Shown in pieces: positions 54,374-63,874 of a stretch of 64,000 nt of DNA. A model generated the notes under the pieces. It made no database searches. It was not told the origin of the DNA and worked only from the letters and a program-made list of their open reading frames with translations. The DNA is from Methylobacterium sp. J-048. GTDB taxonomy: Bacteria > Pseudomonadota > Alphaproteobacteria > Rhizobiales > Beijerinckiaceae. The first letter of the stretch is position 1. Every line of letters begins with the position of its first letter. The stretch spans positions 1 through 64,000 of the forward strand of contig NZ_JAKSYL010000134.1 of NCBI RefSeq assembly GCF_022829515.1, read 5' to 3'. The translations under genes and the position numbers were made by a program.

Positions 54374-55213
54374 TCAGGCGGCCCGCTCGACTCCGCCCGC
54401 GCGCACGCCGGCGGCGAGTTCCCGGACCAGCTCCGCCACGGCCGGGACCGTGCCGGCCTGGGGCCGGCCCTCGGAATCCAGCGAGCGGACCAGGGTGTCC
54501 ACCAGCGCCGAACCGACCACGACGCCGTCGGCGCCCTTGGCGATCGCCGTCGCGTGGGCGCCGGTCTTCACCCCGAAGCCCACCACCACGGGCAGGTCGG
54601 TGTGGCGGCGGATGCGGGCGACCGCCTCCGAGACCTTGCCGAAATCGGGGGTCGCCGTCCCGGTGATGCCGGTGATCGACACGTAGTAGACGAAGCCCGC
54701 GGTGTTCGCGAGCACGGCCGGCAGGCGGCGCTCGTCGGTGGTCGGCGTGGCGAGCCGGATGAAGGCTAGGCCCTTGGCGAGCGCCGGCAGGCACAGCTCG
54801 GAATCCTCCTCCGGGGGCAGATCGACCACGATGAGCCCGTCGACCCCGGCCGCCACCGCGTCATCAAGGAAGCGCTCGACCCCGTAGGTGTGGATCGGGT
54901 TGAAGTAGCCCATCAACACGATCGGCGTGCCGTCATTCTCGGTGCGGAAGCGACGCACGAGGTCGAGGGTACCGGCGACCCCCTGGCCAGCCTTGAGGGC
55001 GCGCAGACCCGCGGCCTGGATCGCCGGGCCGTCCGCCATCGGGTCGGTGAACGGCAGGCCGAATTCCAGGATGTCGGCGCCGGCGCCGGGGAGTGCCTTC
55101 AGGACTTCGAGGGACGTCTCCGGGTCGGGATCGCCCGCCATCACGTAGGTGACGAGGACGGCCCGGTTCTCCGCGCGGGCGCGGGCGAAAGTGGCGTCGA
55201 TGCGGCTCGGCAT
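54374..55213 (-). CDS. trpA: Tryptophan synthase alpha subunit
   Basis: 279 residues. Landmarks: [36 protein letters not shown] (catalytic Glu), the loop VDLPPEE (catalytic Asp), [11 protein letters not shown] and [20 protein letters not shown]. It cleaves indole-3-glycerol phosphate to indole. trpB is not within the window (the next gene upstream runs the other way). Confidence 0.95.
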   Translation of the reverse strand: MPSRIDATFARARAENRAVLVTYVMAGDPDPETSLEVLKALPGAGADILEFGLPFTDPMADGPAIQAAGLRALKAGQGVAGTLDLVRRFRTENDGTPIVLMGYFNPIHTYGVERFLDDAVAAGVDGLIVVDLPPEEDSELCLPALAKGLAFIRLATPTTDERRLPAVLANTAGFVYYVSITGITGTATPDFGKVSEAVARIRRHTDLPVVVGFGVKTGAHATAIAKGADGVVVGSALVDTLVRSLDSEGRPQAGTVPAVAELVRELAAGVRAGGVERAA

Positions 55214-55378
55214 GGATCTGATACGGGTTTTCGCGAGTACGGACCGGATCCGGTCCAGGGTTGTATCCGCGCTACACCATCGGGATCGGCCCGTGAAGCG
55301 GGCGGCCTCGGCCGAGCGGGCAGCCGCCGTGCGCCCGGCGCGGTTGTCGGTCCGCCCGCGCCCGCGTAGCGCTGGGCC

Positions 55379-56044
55379 ATGACCGACACGCCTCTCCCGA
55401 CGCGCCGCTTCGCCGCGTTCCTATTCGACATGGACGGCACGATCATCAGCTCGATCGCCTCGGCGGAACGGGCCTGGACGCGCTGGGCGCAAGGCCACGG
55501 CCTCGACGTGGCGAGCTTCCTGCCGACCATCCACGGAATCCGCTCGGTGGATACGATCCGCCGGCTCGGCCTGCCCGGGGTCGATCCGGAAGCAGAGGCT
55601 GCGGCGATCACCCGGGCGGAGATCGCAGATGTCGGCGACATCGCCGAGATCCCGGGGGCCCGGGCCTTCCTGCGGGCGCTGCCGTCGGAGCGCTGGGCGA
55701 TCGTGACCTCGGCGCCCCGGGAACTCGCCCTGCGCCGCCTGGAGGCCGCCGCCATGCCGGTCCCGGCCCTGCTGGTCGCAGCAGAGGATATCGGCCAGGG
55801 CAAGCCGGCGCCGGATTGTTTTCTGCTGGGCGCCGAGCGCCTCGGGGTCGCGGCCGCGGATTGCCTGGTGTTCGAGGACGCGCCGGCCGGGATCCGGGCG
55901 GGCGCGGCGGCGGGCGCCGAGGTCGTGGTGGTCACCGCAACCCATCATGCGCCGATCGCGACGCGGCACGCGACGATCCCGGATTATCGCACGCTCACGG
56001 TCGATGCGGCTCCGGACGGGTTGCGCATCGTCTCCGGCGGCTGA
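55379..56044 (+). CDS. HAD-superfamily phosphatase
   Basis: 221 residues of HAD subfamily IA. Motif [13 protein letters not shown], motif II IVTSAPR, motif [21 protein letters not shown] with [12 protein letters not shown]. The small helical cap resembles sugar-phosphate phosphatases of the YfbT/DOG1 kind. 104 bases upstream of the GH63 gene in the same direction, so the two may share a sugar-related pathway. Confidence 0.85.
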   Translation: MTDTPLPTRRFAAFLFDMDGTIISSIASAERAWTRWAQGHGLDVASFLPTIHGIRSVDTIRRLGLPGVDPEAEAAAITRAEIADVGDIAEIPGARAFLRALPSERWAIVTSAPRELALRRLEAAAMPVPALLVAAEDIGQGKPAPDCFLLGAERLGVAAADCLVFEDAPAGIRAGAAAGAEVVVVTATHHAPIATRHATIPDYRTLTVDAAPDGLRIVSGG

Positions 56045-56148
56045 CCACCTGCTCGATACGGTCGGCGCCTCGACGTTGACTTCTCGCCGTCGAACCACGG
56101 CAGTATCCAAGCGCAAATCCAAAAAATGAGCGCGGGAGCATCGAGCGC

Positions 56149-58800
56149 ATGACCAAGCCGAACGGCGTCCCCGATCTCTTCGACACCGTCGAGGGACAGC
56201 GGCTGGTGCAGGCGCGGACCGACCCGGCCTGGCGGCGCTGGGGGCCGTATCTCAGCGACCGGCAATGGGGCACGGTGCGAGAGGATTACAGCGCCGACGG
56301 CGAGGCCTGGGATTCCTTGCCCCACGACCATGCCCGCTCCCGGGCCTATCGCTGGGGCGAGGACGGGATCGGCGGCTTCGGCGACCGGCACCTGAACTGG
56401 TGCCTGGCGCTCGCCCTGTGGAACGGCCGCGATCCGATCCTCAAGGAGCGCCTATTCGGCCTCACCAACGCCGAGGGCAACCACGGCGAGGATGTGAAGG
56501 AGCTGTACTACTACCTCGACGGCGTCCCGACCCACGCCTTCATGCGGATGCTGTACAAGTACCCGCAGGGCGCGTTCCCCTACGAGGGCCTGCTCGAGGA
56601 GAACCGTCGCCGCGGCCTCGACGATCCGGAATTCGAGCTGCTCGACACCGGCCTGTTCGCGGAAAGCCGCTACTTCGATGTCGAGATCGCCTACGCCAAG
56701 GCCGGCCCCGACGACGTGCTGATGCGGGTCACCGCCACCAATCGCGGGCCCGATCCCGCCGACCTCACCCTGCTGCCGCAGCTCTGGGCGCGGAACCTGT
56801 GGTCGTGGAAGGCCGGGACGGTCAAGCCGGAGCTGGAAGCGGGCTCGGACGGGTCGGTCTGGGCGCGCCATCCGGCCATGCCGCCGATGCGCTTCTTCGC
56901 CGAGGGCGCGGCCGAGCTGCTGTTCACCGAGAACGAGACCAACACCCACCGGCTCTACGGCAGCGGCCCGGAGGCGGGCTTCTACAAGGACGGGATCGAC
57001 CGGCGCGTCGTGCAGGGCGAGGCCGGCGCGGCCAACCCCCTGTCGGGTACCAAATGCGCGGCCCGGTACGACCTCCATCTCGGGCCAGGGGAGAGCCGCA
57101 CCCTGCGGCTGCGGCTGCGCCCCGAGACCGCGCCGGGCGAGGCGTTCGCCGATTTCGACGCGGTGTTCGCGACCCGCGAAGCCGAGGCGGACGCGTTCTA
57201 CGCCGCCCTGCAGGCGTCGATCGCCGACCCCGAGATGCGGCTGGTCCAGCGGCAGGGGCTCGCCGGCATGCTCTGGTCGAAGCAGCTCTACCATTACGAC
57301 GTGCGCGAGTGGCTGGCCGGCGATCCGGCCCAGCCGGCCCCCTCCCCCGCGCGCCGGCACGGCCGCAACGCCGATTGGGCGCATCTGCGCGCCAACGACA
57401 TCATCTCGATGCCCGATGCCTGGGAATATCCCTGGTTCGCCTCCTGGGACCTCGCGCTCCAGGCGATCGTGTTCGCGCTGATCGATCCCGATTTCGCCAA
57501 GAACCAGCTGCTTCTCCTGGTGGACGAGGCCTACGCCCACCCGAACGCCGCACTGCCGGCCTATGAATGGGGGTTCGGGGATGCCAACCCGCCGATCCAC
57601 GGGCTCGCCGCCTGGCGGGTGTTCGAGCTGGACCGGGCGCTCACCGGCACGCCCGACCACGTCTTCCTCAAGCGCATCTTCAACAAGCTGACCCTGAACT
57701 TCACCTGGTGGGTGAACCGGAAGGATTCCGACGACCGCAACCTGTTCCAGGGCGGTTTCCTCGGCCTCGACAATATCGGCATCTTCGACCGCTCGAAGCC
57801 GGTCGGCGACGGTGCCACCCTCACCCAGTCGGACGCGACCGCCTGGATGGCGGCCTACGCGCTGAACCTGATGCGCATCGCCATCGAGCTGGCGCTTCAG
57901 GACCCGACCTACGAGGACATGGCGGAAAAGTTCTTCGAGCACTTCCTGCTCATCGCGGCGGCGACCGGCGACGGCGTCTGGGACGAGGCGGACGGGTTCT
58001 TCTACGACGTGATCGAAGCCCGCGACGGCAGCCGCCTGCCGATCCGGGTGCGGACCATGGTCGGGCTGATCCCGATCTTCGCGGTCACCACGATCAGCGC
58101 GCACGATCTGGACAGGCTGCCCGCGCTCCGGAACCGGATGCGGTTTTTCCTGGAGAACCGCCCGGACCTCGCGGCCCTGGTCTCCCGCTGGAGCGTGCCC
58201 GGCGAAGGCCAGACCGTGCTGCTGTCGCTGCTGCGCGGGCACCGGCTGAAGGCCCTGCTGCACCGGGCCCTCGACCCGGCGGAGTTCCTGTCGGATCACG
58301 GGCTGCGGGCGGTCTCGCGCAGCTACGAGGACCAGCCGTTCTGCTTCCCCTGGAACGGACGGGACATGGGGCTCGCCTACGAGCCGGCGGAATCGCGTTC
58401 ACGCCTGTTCGGCGGCAACTCCAACTGGCGCGGGCCGGTCTGGATGCCGGTCAATTACCTGCTGATCGCCGGGCTGAACCAGTTCTTCGCCTATTACGGC
58501 CCGGATTTCCGCGTGGAGGCGCCCACCGGCTCGGGCCGGACCTCCTCGCTCCGGGAGATCGCGGACAACCTCTCGCGGCGGCTCATCGGCCTCTCGGCCC
58601 GCGGCCCGGACGGGCATCGGCCGGTCTACGGGGACAGCCGGATCGAGCAGGACGACCCGCATTTCCGCGATCTGGTGCTGTTCTACGAGTATTACGACGG
58701 CGATACCGGCCGAGGGGTCGGCGCCTCGCATCAGACCGGCTGGTCCGGCCTCGTGGCTCTGCTGATTCAGGAGGTTTCGGCAGCGGAGAGCCGGCCGTGA
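56149..58800 (+). CDS. GH63-type glucosidase
   Basis: 883 residues. The C-terminal (alpha/alpha)6 domain has the GH63 marks: AWEYPWFASWDLALQAI (acid), WWVNRKDSDDRNLFQGGFLG and FGGNSNWRGPVWMPVNYLL. The N-terminal half has a beta-sandwich with NHGEDVKELYYYLDGVPTHA. No signal peptide, so it acts in the cytoplasm. Bacterial relatives cleave alpha-glucosides or mannosyl/glucosylglycerate; the substrate here is not evident. Confidence 0.85.
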   Translation: MTKPNGVPDLFDTVEGQRLVQARTDPAWRRWGPYLSDRQWGTVREDYSADGEAWDSLPHDHARSRAYRWGEDGIGGFGDRHLNWCLALALWNGRDPILKERLFGLTNAEGNHGEDVKELYYYLDGVPTHAFMRMLYKYPQGAFPYEGLLEENRRRGLDDPEFELLDTGLFAESRYFDVEIAYAKAGPDDVLMRVTATNRGPDPADLTLLPQLWARNLWSWKAGTVKPELEAGSDGSVWARHPAMPPMRFFAEGAAELLFTENETNTHRLYGSGPEAGFYKDGIDRRVVQGEAGAANPLSGTKCAARYDLHLGPGESRTLRLRLRPETAPGEAFADFDAVFATREAEADAFYAALQASIADPEMRLVQRQGLAGMLWSKQLYHYDVREWLAGDPAQPAPSPARRHGRNADWAHLRANDIISMPDAWEYPWFASWDLALQAIVFALIDPDFAKNQLLLLVDEAYAHPNAALPAYEWGFGDANPPIHGLAAWRVFELDRALTGTPDHVFLKRIFNKLTLNFTWWVNRKDSDDRNLFQGGFLGLDNIGIFDRSKPVGDGATLTQSDATAWMAAYALNLMRIAIELALQDPTYEDMAEKFFEHFLLIAAATGDGVWDEADGFFYDVIEARDGSRLPIRVRTMVGLIPIFAVTTISAHDLDRLPALRNRMRFFLENRPDLAALVSRWSVPGEGQTVLLSLLRGHRLKALLHRALDPAEFLSDHGLRAVSRSYEDQPFCFPWNGRDMGLAYEPAESRSRLFGGNSNWRGPVWMPVNYLLIAGLNQFFAYYGPDFRVEAPTGSGRTSSLREIADNLSRRLIGLSARGPDGHRPVYGDSRIEQDDPHFRDLVLFYEYYDGDTGRGVGASHQTGWSGLVALLIQEVSAAESRP

Positions 58801-58840
58801 CGCGCACGGCCGGCCCTGCCCGACACGACCGAAACCGTCG

Positions 58841-59254
58841 TTATTCCGCCGCCTGCTGCATCCGCAACTTCTGGCCGAGGCCGATCTCCCGCGAAATCTT
58901 CGAGCGCCGGGCGCTGTAGGCCGCCGAGACCAGCGGGTAATCCACCGGCAGGCCCCACTTGGCCTTGTAGGCCTCCGGGGTGAGACCGCGCAGGGTCAGG
59001 TGCCGGCGCAAGGCCTTGTAGGACTTGCCGTCCTCGAAGCTCATGATCGTGTCCGGCCGGATCGAAGCACGGATCTGCGCCTCGGTGGGCCGCTTAATCT
59101 GCCGTTCCACCGGCGCGTCGAGCGCCGTGATCGAGCGGTGGACCTCGGACAGAAGGCTCGGGAGAACGGCGGCCGGCACGCTGTTCTTGGTGACGTAGGC
59201 GCTTAGGATCTTGGCGGCGAGTTCGACGCTCGGTGAGGTCGTCAGCATAGTCAT
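58841..59254 (-). CDS. MucR/Ros-like regulator lacking zinc cysteines
   Basis: 137 residues with the Ros/MucR layout: an N-terminal helical region (LAAKILSAYVTKNSVPAAVL), then SFEDGKSYKALRRHL, GLTPEAYKAKWGLPVDYPLV and SARRSKISREIGLG. Classical Ros has two Cys before the GxxFKSLKRHL segment; here those positions are IMSFED, with no Cys. It resembles the zinc-independent Ros homologues known from Mesorhizobium. MucR proteins silence AT-rich and surface-polysaccharide genes. Confidence 0.88.
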   Translation of the reverse strand: MTMLTTSPSVELAAKILSAYVTKNSVPAAVLPSLLSEVHRSITALDAPVERQIKRPTEAQIRASIRPDTIMSFEDGKSYKALRRHLTLRGLTPEAYKAKWGLPVDYPLVSAAYSARRSKISREIGLGQKLRMQQAAE

Positions 59255-59419
59255 CTCCTCAGGTTTTCAGTCGGAAGATGCGGCTTCGTCCGGTCGCTAG
59301 GCGGCAGTTCTGTCGGCTGCCGGTGATGGAGTCCGGAATAGAAATCCGGTCCGCCGTCCGGCAGCGCGTGGTGGCATTATGCGCTGGCTCGCTACGCTTA
59401 CAACCACTGCGAGCATCTA

Positions 59420-59480
59420 TTGCGCGGCTGTTTCTACTTAGAATTGATAATTCAGGTCAATGTCGAATTAACAGGCGGCC
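59420..59480. promoter_or_regulatory. AT-rich region with inverted repeat, mucR / oxidoreductase
   Basis: GAATT-GAT-AATTC (59,441-59,453) lies within a locally AT-rich stretch between the two divergent starts (59,254 and 59,552). MucR-type proteins favour such T-A-rich sites, so this could be an autoregulatory site. The remainder of the 297-base gap shows nothing else. Confidence 0.35.
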
Positions 59481-59551
59481 TATGCGGCAGCGCGGGTGCG
59501 GTATTGAAGAATCACCGGCCCCTGTAGGAACGAGAATCGAAAGGATTGCGC

Positions 59552-60649
59552 ATGGAGGTTCTGGTCGTCGGTGCCGGTGTCGTCGGCCTGGCCATAGGGC
59601 GGGCCTTCGCCCAGCGCGGGCATGCCGTCATCGTCGCAGAAGCGGAGGATGCGTTCGGGACCGGCGTCTCGGCGCGCAGCTCCGAGGTGATCCATGGCGG
59701 CATGTATTACCCATCCGATTCCGCGCGCGCCCTCCACTGCGTCGATGGCGCCGCCAAGTTGTACAACTTCTGCGTGAATCATGGGGTGCCGCACCGCGCC
59801 TGCGGCAAGTTGATCGTGGCCGCGGACGACGCGGAAGCCGAGACGATCGCGGCGATCCGGCGGCAAGGTGAGGCGAACGGCGTCCCCGGCCTGGAACTGC
59901 TCGATGCCGCGGCGGCCAGACGGCTGGAGCCCGCGCTCGCCTGCACGCTGGCCCTGCATTCGCCCCGGACCGGTATCGTCGACAGCCACGCGCTGATGCT
60001 GGCGCTCCTCGGGGTGATCGAGGATCACGGCGGCGCGCTGGCCCTGCGCACGCCGGTGGATCGCCTGTCCCGGCGGGACGGCCGGTGGCACGCGGCGTTC
60101 GGGGGCAGCGAGCCGGGGGAGATGGCCTTCGACGCGGTGATCAACACCGCGAGCTTCGGGGCGCCCGCCCTTGCGGCGCGGACGGAGGGCTATCCGGCCG
60201 AGCGGGTGCCGGTGCTGCGCCTGGCCCGGGGAAACTACTTCGGCTGCACCGGCAAGCCGGCCTTCTCGCGGTTGATCTATCCGGCGCCGCGCATCGACGG
60301 CGGCCTGGGCATCCACCTCACCCTCGATCTGGCCGGCCGCACCCGCTTCGGGCCGGATGTGGAATGGGTCGACACGGTCGATTACCGAGTGGACCCGCGG
60401 CGGGCGGACAGCTTCTACGGCGCGATCCGTCGCTACTGGCCGGGCCTGCCGGACGGGGCGCTGTATCCGGACTATGCCGGGCTGCGCCCGAAGCTCACCG
60501 GCCCGGGCGAGCCCGCGGCGGATTTCCGGATCGACGGCGCGGCCGAGCATGGGCTGCCCGGGATCGTCCACCTGTTCGGGATCGAGAGCCCGGGCCTGAC
60601 GTCGAGCCTGTCGCTCGCGGACGCGATCGTCGGGCAGCTCGACGGCTGA
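59552..60649 (+). CDS. FAD-dependent oxidoreductase, L-2-hydroxyglutarate oxidase-like
   Basis: 365 residues from ATG 59,552 (AAAGGA six bases upstream). DAO-family fold: VVGAGVVGLAIGRAFAQRG for FAD, SARSSEVIHGGMYYP (the H-G-G/I-Y-Y mark of L2HGDH), RTGIVDSHALM, then RLARGNYFGC and LHTLDLAG-like, and a final FGIESPGLTSSLSLADAI. It would oxidise a 2-hydroxy acid, possibly L-2-hydroxyglutarate, to the oxo acid. Confidence 0.88.
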   Translation: MEVLVVGAGVVGLAIGRAFAQRGHAVIVAEAEDAFGTGVSARSSEVIHGGMYYPSDSARALHCVDGAAKLYNFCVNHGVPHRACGKLIVAADDAEAETIAAIRRQGEANGVPGLELLDAAAARRLEPALACTLALHSPRTGIVDSHALMLALLGVIEDHGGALALRTPVDRLSRRDGRWHAAFGGSEPGEMAFDAVINTASFGAPALAARTEGYPAERVPVLRLARGNYFGCTGKPAFSRLIYPAPRIDGGLGIHLTLDLAGRTRFGPDVEWVDTVDYRVDPRRADSFYGAIRRYWPGLPDGALYPDYAGLRPKLTGPGEPAADFRIDGAAEHGLPGIVHLFGIESPGLTSSLSLADAIVGQLDG

Positions 60650-60653
60650 CGCC

Positions 60654-61370
60654 TCAGAACAGCAGGTGAAGCGCCAGGGGTGCCAAGATCGCGGTCAGGA
60701 AGGCGTTGAGCCCCATGGCGATGCCCGCGAAGGTACCGGCGGTCTCGCTCACCTGGAAGGCCCGGGCGGTGCCGATGCCGTGGGCCGCGAGCCCGACCGC
60801 AAAACCGCGGGCGCGCATGTCGCGGATCCGCAGGAGGTTCATCATCGGCGTCACCAGGATCGCCCCGATGATGCCGGTGAGGATCACCAGGATCGCGGTG
60901 AGCGTCGGGTCGCCGCCCAGCGCCTCGGCGATGCCCATGGCGACCCCAGAGGTCACGGATTTCGGCGCCAGCGAGATCAGGATCGGCTGCGGGATGTCGA
61001 GCAGCCGCGCCAGCACGATGACGACGGCGAGCGTCGTGGCTGCCCCGGCCATCAGGGCGGCCAGCATCGGCACCAGGGCGCGCAGGACCGTCGCCCGGCG
61101 CTCGTAGAGGGGCATGGCGAGCACCACGGTCGCCGGCCCGAGCAGGAAGTGGACGAACTGCGCACCCTCGAAATAGGTCGGATACGGCGTCCCCGTCACC
61201 GCCAGGACGGTGCCGACCAGGATCACCGTGATCAGCACCGGGTTGGCAATCGGGTGGCGGTCGGTGGCGGCGGCGATCCGGTCGGCCAGGACGTAGGAGG
61301 TCAGCGTCACGGTCAGCCACAGCAGCGGCGTGCCGGCGAGGTAGACCCAGAGCGAGAAGTCGCCAGCCAT
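60654..61370 (-). CDS. lrgB: LrgB family protein
   Basis: 238 residues, several membrane helices. Family marks: LAPKSVTSGVAMGIAEALGG, VTPMMNLLRIRD and GLAAHGIGTARAFQ. LrgB/CidB proteins work with LrgA in overflow-metabolite export (pyruvate, glycolate) or control of murein hydrolases. Three bases after lrgA. Confidence 0.9.
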   Translation of the reverse strand: MAGDFSLWVYLAGTPLLWLTVTLTSYVLADRIAAATDRHPIANPVLITVILVGTVLAVTGTPYPTYFEGAQFVHFLLGPATVVLAMPLYERRATVLRALVPMLAALMAGAATTLAVVIVLARLLDIPQPILISLAPKSVTSGVAMGIAEALGGDPTLTAILVILTGIIGAILVTPMMNLLRIRDMRARGFAVGLAAHGIGTARAFQVSETAGTFAGIAMGLNAFLTAILAPLALHLLF

Positions 61371-61373
61371 GGC

Positions 61374-61775
61374 TCAAGCCTCCCCGTCGGGCCGCCGCCG
61401 CTCGACGCAAGACGCGACGGCGCGGAACACCAGCACGGTCACCAGCAGCGACAGGGCGGTGGAGACCACCAGCACGATGGCGAGCTTGAGCCCCTGCGCC
61501 CGGAGCAGATCGAGACGGCCGACGACGCCCACGCCGGCCGGCACGAACATCAGCGACAGGTTCATCAGAAGCCCCCGCGCCGTCGATTCGAGGGTGCCGT
61601 CGGTGAGCGGCTTCGGCAGGACGCGCGGCAGGCCGATTCGGCTGTCGCGCAGCAGCAGGAAGCCGAACATCAGCCCCATGCCGATCACCGGGCCCGGGAT
61701 CGGCACGCCGGCCCCCCGGGCCAGGACCTCGCCGACGAGCTGGGCGAGCAGGATCAGCGCGAGGCTGGCGATCAT
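61374..61775 (-). CDS. lrgA: LrgA/CidA family holin-like protein
   Basis: 133 residues, four membrane helices, with PIPGPVIGMGLMFGFLLL, NLSLMFVPAGVGVVG and a C-terminal LVTVLVFRAVA helix: the YohJ/CidA pattern. It forms a membrane pair with LrgB. Nineteen bases downstream of terB, same strand. Confidence 0.9.
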   Translation of the reverse strand: MIASLALILLAQLVGEVLARGAGVPIPGPVIGMGLMFGFLLLRDSRIGLPRVLPKPLTDGTLESTARGLLMNLSLMFVPAGVGVVGRLDLLRAQGLKLAIVLVVSTALSLLVTVLVFRAVASCVERRRPDGEA

Positions 61776-61793
61776 CGTCCGGGACCCGTGCGG

Positions 61794-62255
61794 TCAGACG
61801 GCGCCGACGCCGTGCTGCCCGGTCCGCCGGGCCGCGGTGACCGCCGCCTCGTCGAAGCCGAGCAGCCGGCCGAGGCGCTCGACCAGCGCCTCCTCGAACT
61901 CGTCCACAGTCCCATCCGCGGCGGCCACCGACCAGGCCATGGTCAGCAGCTCCTGCCGCTCGGCCTTGTTGGCCTCGTGCGGGATCATCTCAACGAGGCT
62001 CGCCACGTCGCGGGTCTCGGCGTCGATGGCGGCGGCGCGCTCGATCAACGCCCGGGCGGCGTCCGGCCCGTCGGCGTAGCGGCCCTGCACGATCCGGGAC
62101 AGACGCTCGCTCTCGGCGGGCGCCAGGATGCCGTCGACCCGGGCGACGTGCACGAGGAGCGCCGTTGCCGCGAGATGCGTGTCGTCCACCGGCTCGGAGG
62201 CGCCGACGCCGAGGGCCTCGGTCGCGTAGGCGCGCAGGCGTGCGATCAGGGACAT
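61794..62255 (-). CDS. TerB-family protein
   Basis: 153 residues from ATG 62,255, all helical. The TerB-type acidic metal-binding marks HVARVDGILAPAESERLS and AWSVAAADGTVDEFEEALVE (two repeats of ...aDG....E...) are visible. TerB-like proteins are named from tellurite resistance but most have unknown roles. No other ter gene is near. Confidence 0.85.
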   Translation of the reverse strand: MSLIARLRAYATEALGVGASEPVDDTHLAATALLVHVARVDGILAPAESERLSRIVQGRYADGPDAARALIERAAAIDAETRDVASLVEMIPHEANKAERQELLTMAWSVAAADGTVDEFEEALVERLGRLLGFDEAAVTAARRTGQHGVGAV

Positions 62256-62364
62256 GTCGGCTCCGGGGGTTCCTGCCGGGACAGTTCGGTTCGTGCGAGG
62301 CCCCGTCAAGGACGCCGTATCACGTGGGCGGGCAGCGTGGCGCGGCTGCATCGCTTTCGGAGGC

Positions 62365-63186
62365 TCAGCCCCGCGCGGCCTCGGTCGCCCCCGCGACGAG
62401 CGGCGCCAGGATCGGGTCGGCGGCGCGCACGATCGCCGGCCCGGCTTGCGCGGGGGTGCCCGCCTGGAAGGGCGGCTCCGGCGCGTATTCGGCAACGAGC
62501 TGCGCGGTGCGGGCGTAATCGGGGCCGCGCAGGCGGGCGGCCAAAGCCAGGGCGAGGTCGAGCCCGGCCGAGATGCCGGCGCCGGTGGCGCGGTTGCGGT
62601 CGAACACGACGCGCTCGGCGACAGGGACGGCGCCGAGCAGCGGCAGCACCGCGTCGCGCACGCACCAATGCGAGGTGGCGCGATAGCCCCTGAGCAGGCC
62701 GGCCGCGCCCAGGATCAGCGAGCCGGTGCAGACGCTCGTAACCCATGCTGCACGGAGCGCCTGCTCGCGCAGGAAGGCCAGCATGGCCGCGTCGCGCATC
62801 TGTTCGGGGGTGCCGTCGCCGCCGGGAACCAGCAGGACGTCGAGATCGCGCGGGCAGGTCGCGAACGTGTGGGTCGCCACCAGGCTCAGGCCGGTATCGC
62901 TGGCGATCGGGCCTTCGGATCTGGCGACGAGATAGAGGCTGCCGGGGGCGAGGCCGGCGAGCAGCGCCTGGGGGCCGACCAGGTCGAGGGCGGTCATGCC
63001 CGGATACAGGATCATGGCGATCCGGACCGGACGGTCCTGCGGGATCGAGCCCGGCGCCTCGGCGGCGCCGGATCTGGCTGGCGCGAGAGTGACCGCGGCG
63101 GCGGCGGTCGCCGCCAGGATCGCCCGCCGGCTGAGGTCCGGCGGCGTCACGACCGGACCGGAACGGTCACAGCGGCCACGCCGCAT
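62365..63186 (-). CDS. Exported DJ-1/PfpI family protein (isonitrile-hydratase-like)
   Basis: 273 residues (261 if the GTG at 63,150 is used). A Tat-type signal, LSRRAILAATAAAAVTLAPA, precedes the GATase1-like domain: LYPGMTALDLVGPQALLAG, VPGGDGTPEQM and the nucleophile in VCTGSLILGAAGLLRGYRAT. This is nearest to isonitrile hydratase/GlxA-type members, here without the AraC domain. The ATG start overlaps tenA by 20 bases. Confidence 0.8.
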   Translation of the reverse strand: MRRGRCDRSGPVVTPPDLSRRAILAATAAAAVTLAPARSGAAEAPGSIPQDRPVRIAMILYPGMTALDLVGPQALLAGLAPGSLYLVARSEGPIASDTGLSLVATHTFATCPRDLDVLLVPGGDGTPEQMRDAAMLAFLREQALRAAWVTSVCTGSLILGAAGLLRGYRATSHWCVRDAVLPLLGAVPVAERVVFDRNRATGAGISAGLDLALALAARLRGPDYARTAQLVAEYAPEPPFQAGTPAQAGPAIVRAADPILAPLVAGATEAARG

Positions 63187-63859
63187 CCCGATAGGCGCTG
63201 TCCCAGAACAGCCATTCGAGGCGGGTGGCCTGCGTGAAGGCGTCGTGCATGCGCGCGCGCACCACCGGCGACGCCTGCTCCGCGGCCCGGTCGGTGGCGG
63301 CGATCATCCCGGCCACGGCCTCGGCGAACTCCTCGCCCGCGTAGGTGTCGATCCAGGCCCGGTACGGGTTGTTGGCGGCAGCGCGGGCGAAGATGTTGTC
63401 GCCCACCGCCTTGTAGATCCAGAAGCACGGCAGCAGGGCCGCGCACAGTACCTCGAACGGTTCGGCATAGGCCGTGGCGAGGAGGTAGGACACGTAGTGG
63501 TGGCAGGCCGGGGTCAGCGCGGTGCCCGCGAAGGTTTCCGGATCGATCCCGTAGTCGCGGAAGAAGCCGCCGTGGAGCGCGCGCTCGACCACGATGGCGT
63601 CCTGCGCGGCGCGGGAGAACTGGACGATGCCGTCCGGGTCCGGCGCCTTCGCGGCGGCGAGGCTGAGCGCCCGGCCGAAGCCGATCAGGTAATGTGCGTC
63701 CTGCACGATGTAGTGGCGGAAGCGATCCTGCCGCAGCGTGCCGGCCGCCAACTCGGCGTTGAACGGCATCGTCCGGATGGTCTCGTAGGCGGCCGCGTTG
63801 CGCGCCCACGCATCGCGGGAGAAAGCGTTCGGGCCACCGTCACCGTCGGTCAAAGGCAT
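63167..63859 (-). CDS. tenA: TenA family aminohydrolase-like protein
   Basis: 230 residues with the TenA helical fold: FRHYIVQDAHYLIGFGRALS, ERALHGGFFRDYGID, CHHYVSYLLATAY, ALLPCFWIYKAVGDN and YAGEEFAEAV. It salvages thiamine pyrimidine precursors. Upstream of the DJ-1 gene in a two-gene unit. No TPP riboswitch is seen in the 15 bases to the next gene. Confidence 0.88.
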   Translation of the reverse strand: MPLTDGDGGPNAFSRDAWARNAAAYETIRTMPFNAELAAGTLRQDRFRHYIVQDAHYLIGFGRALSLAAAKAPDPDGIVQFSRAAQDAIVVERALHGGFFRDYGIDPETFAGTALTPACHHYVSYLLATAYAEPFEVLCAALLPCFWIYKAVGDNIFARAAANNPYRAWIDTYAGEEFAEAVAGMIAATDRAAEQASPVVRARMHDAFTQATRLEWLFWDSAYRDAAWPL

Positions 63860-63874
63860 CTCCGGGATCCGTTG

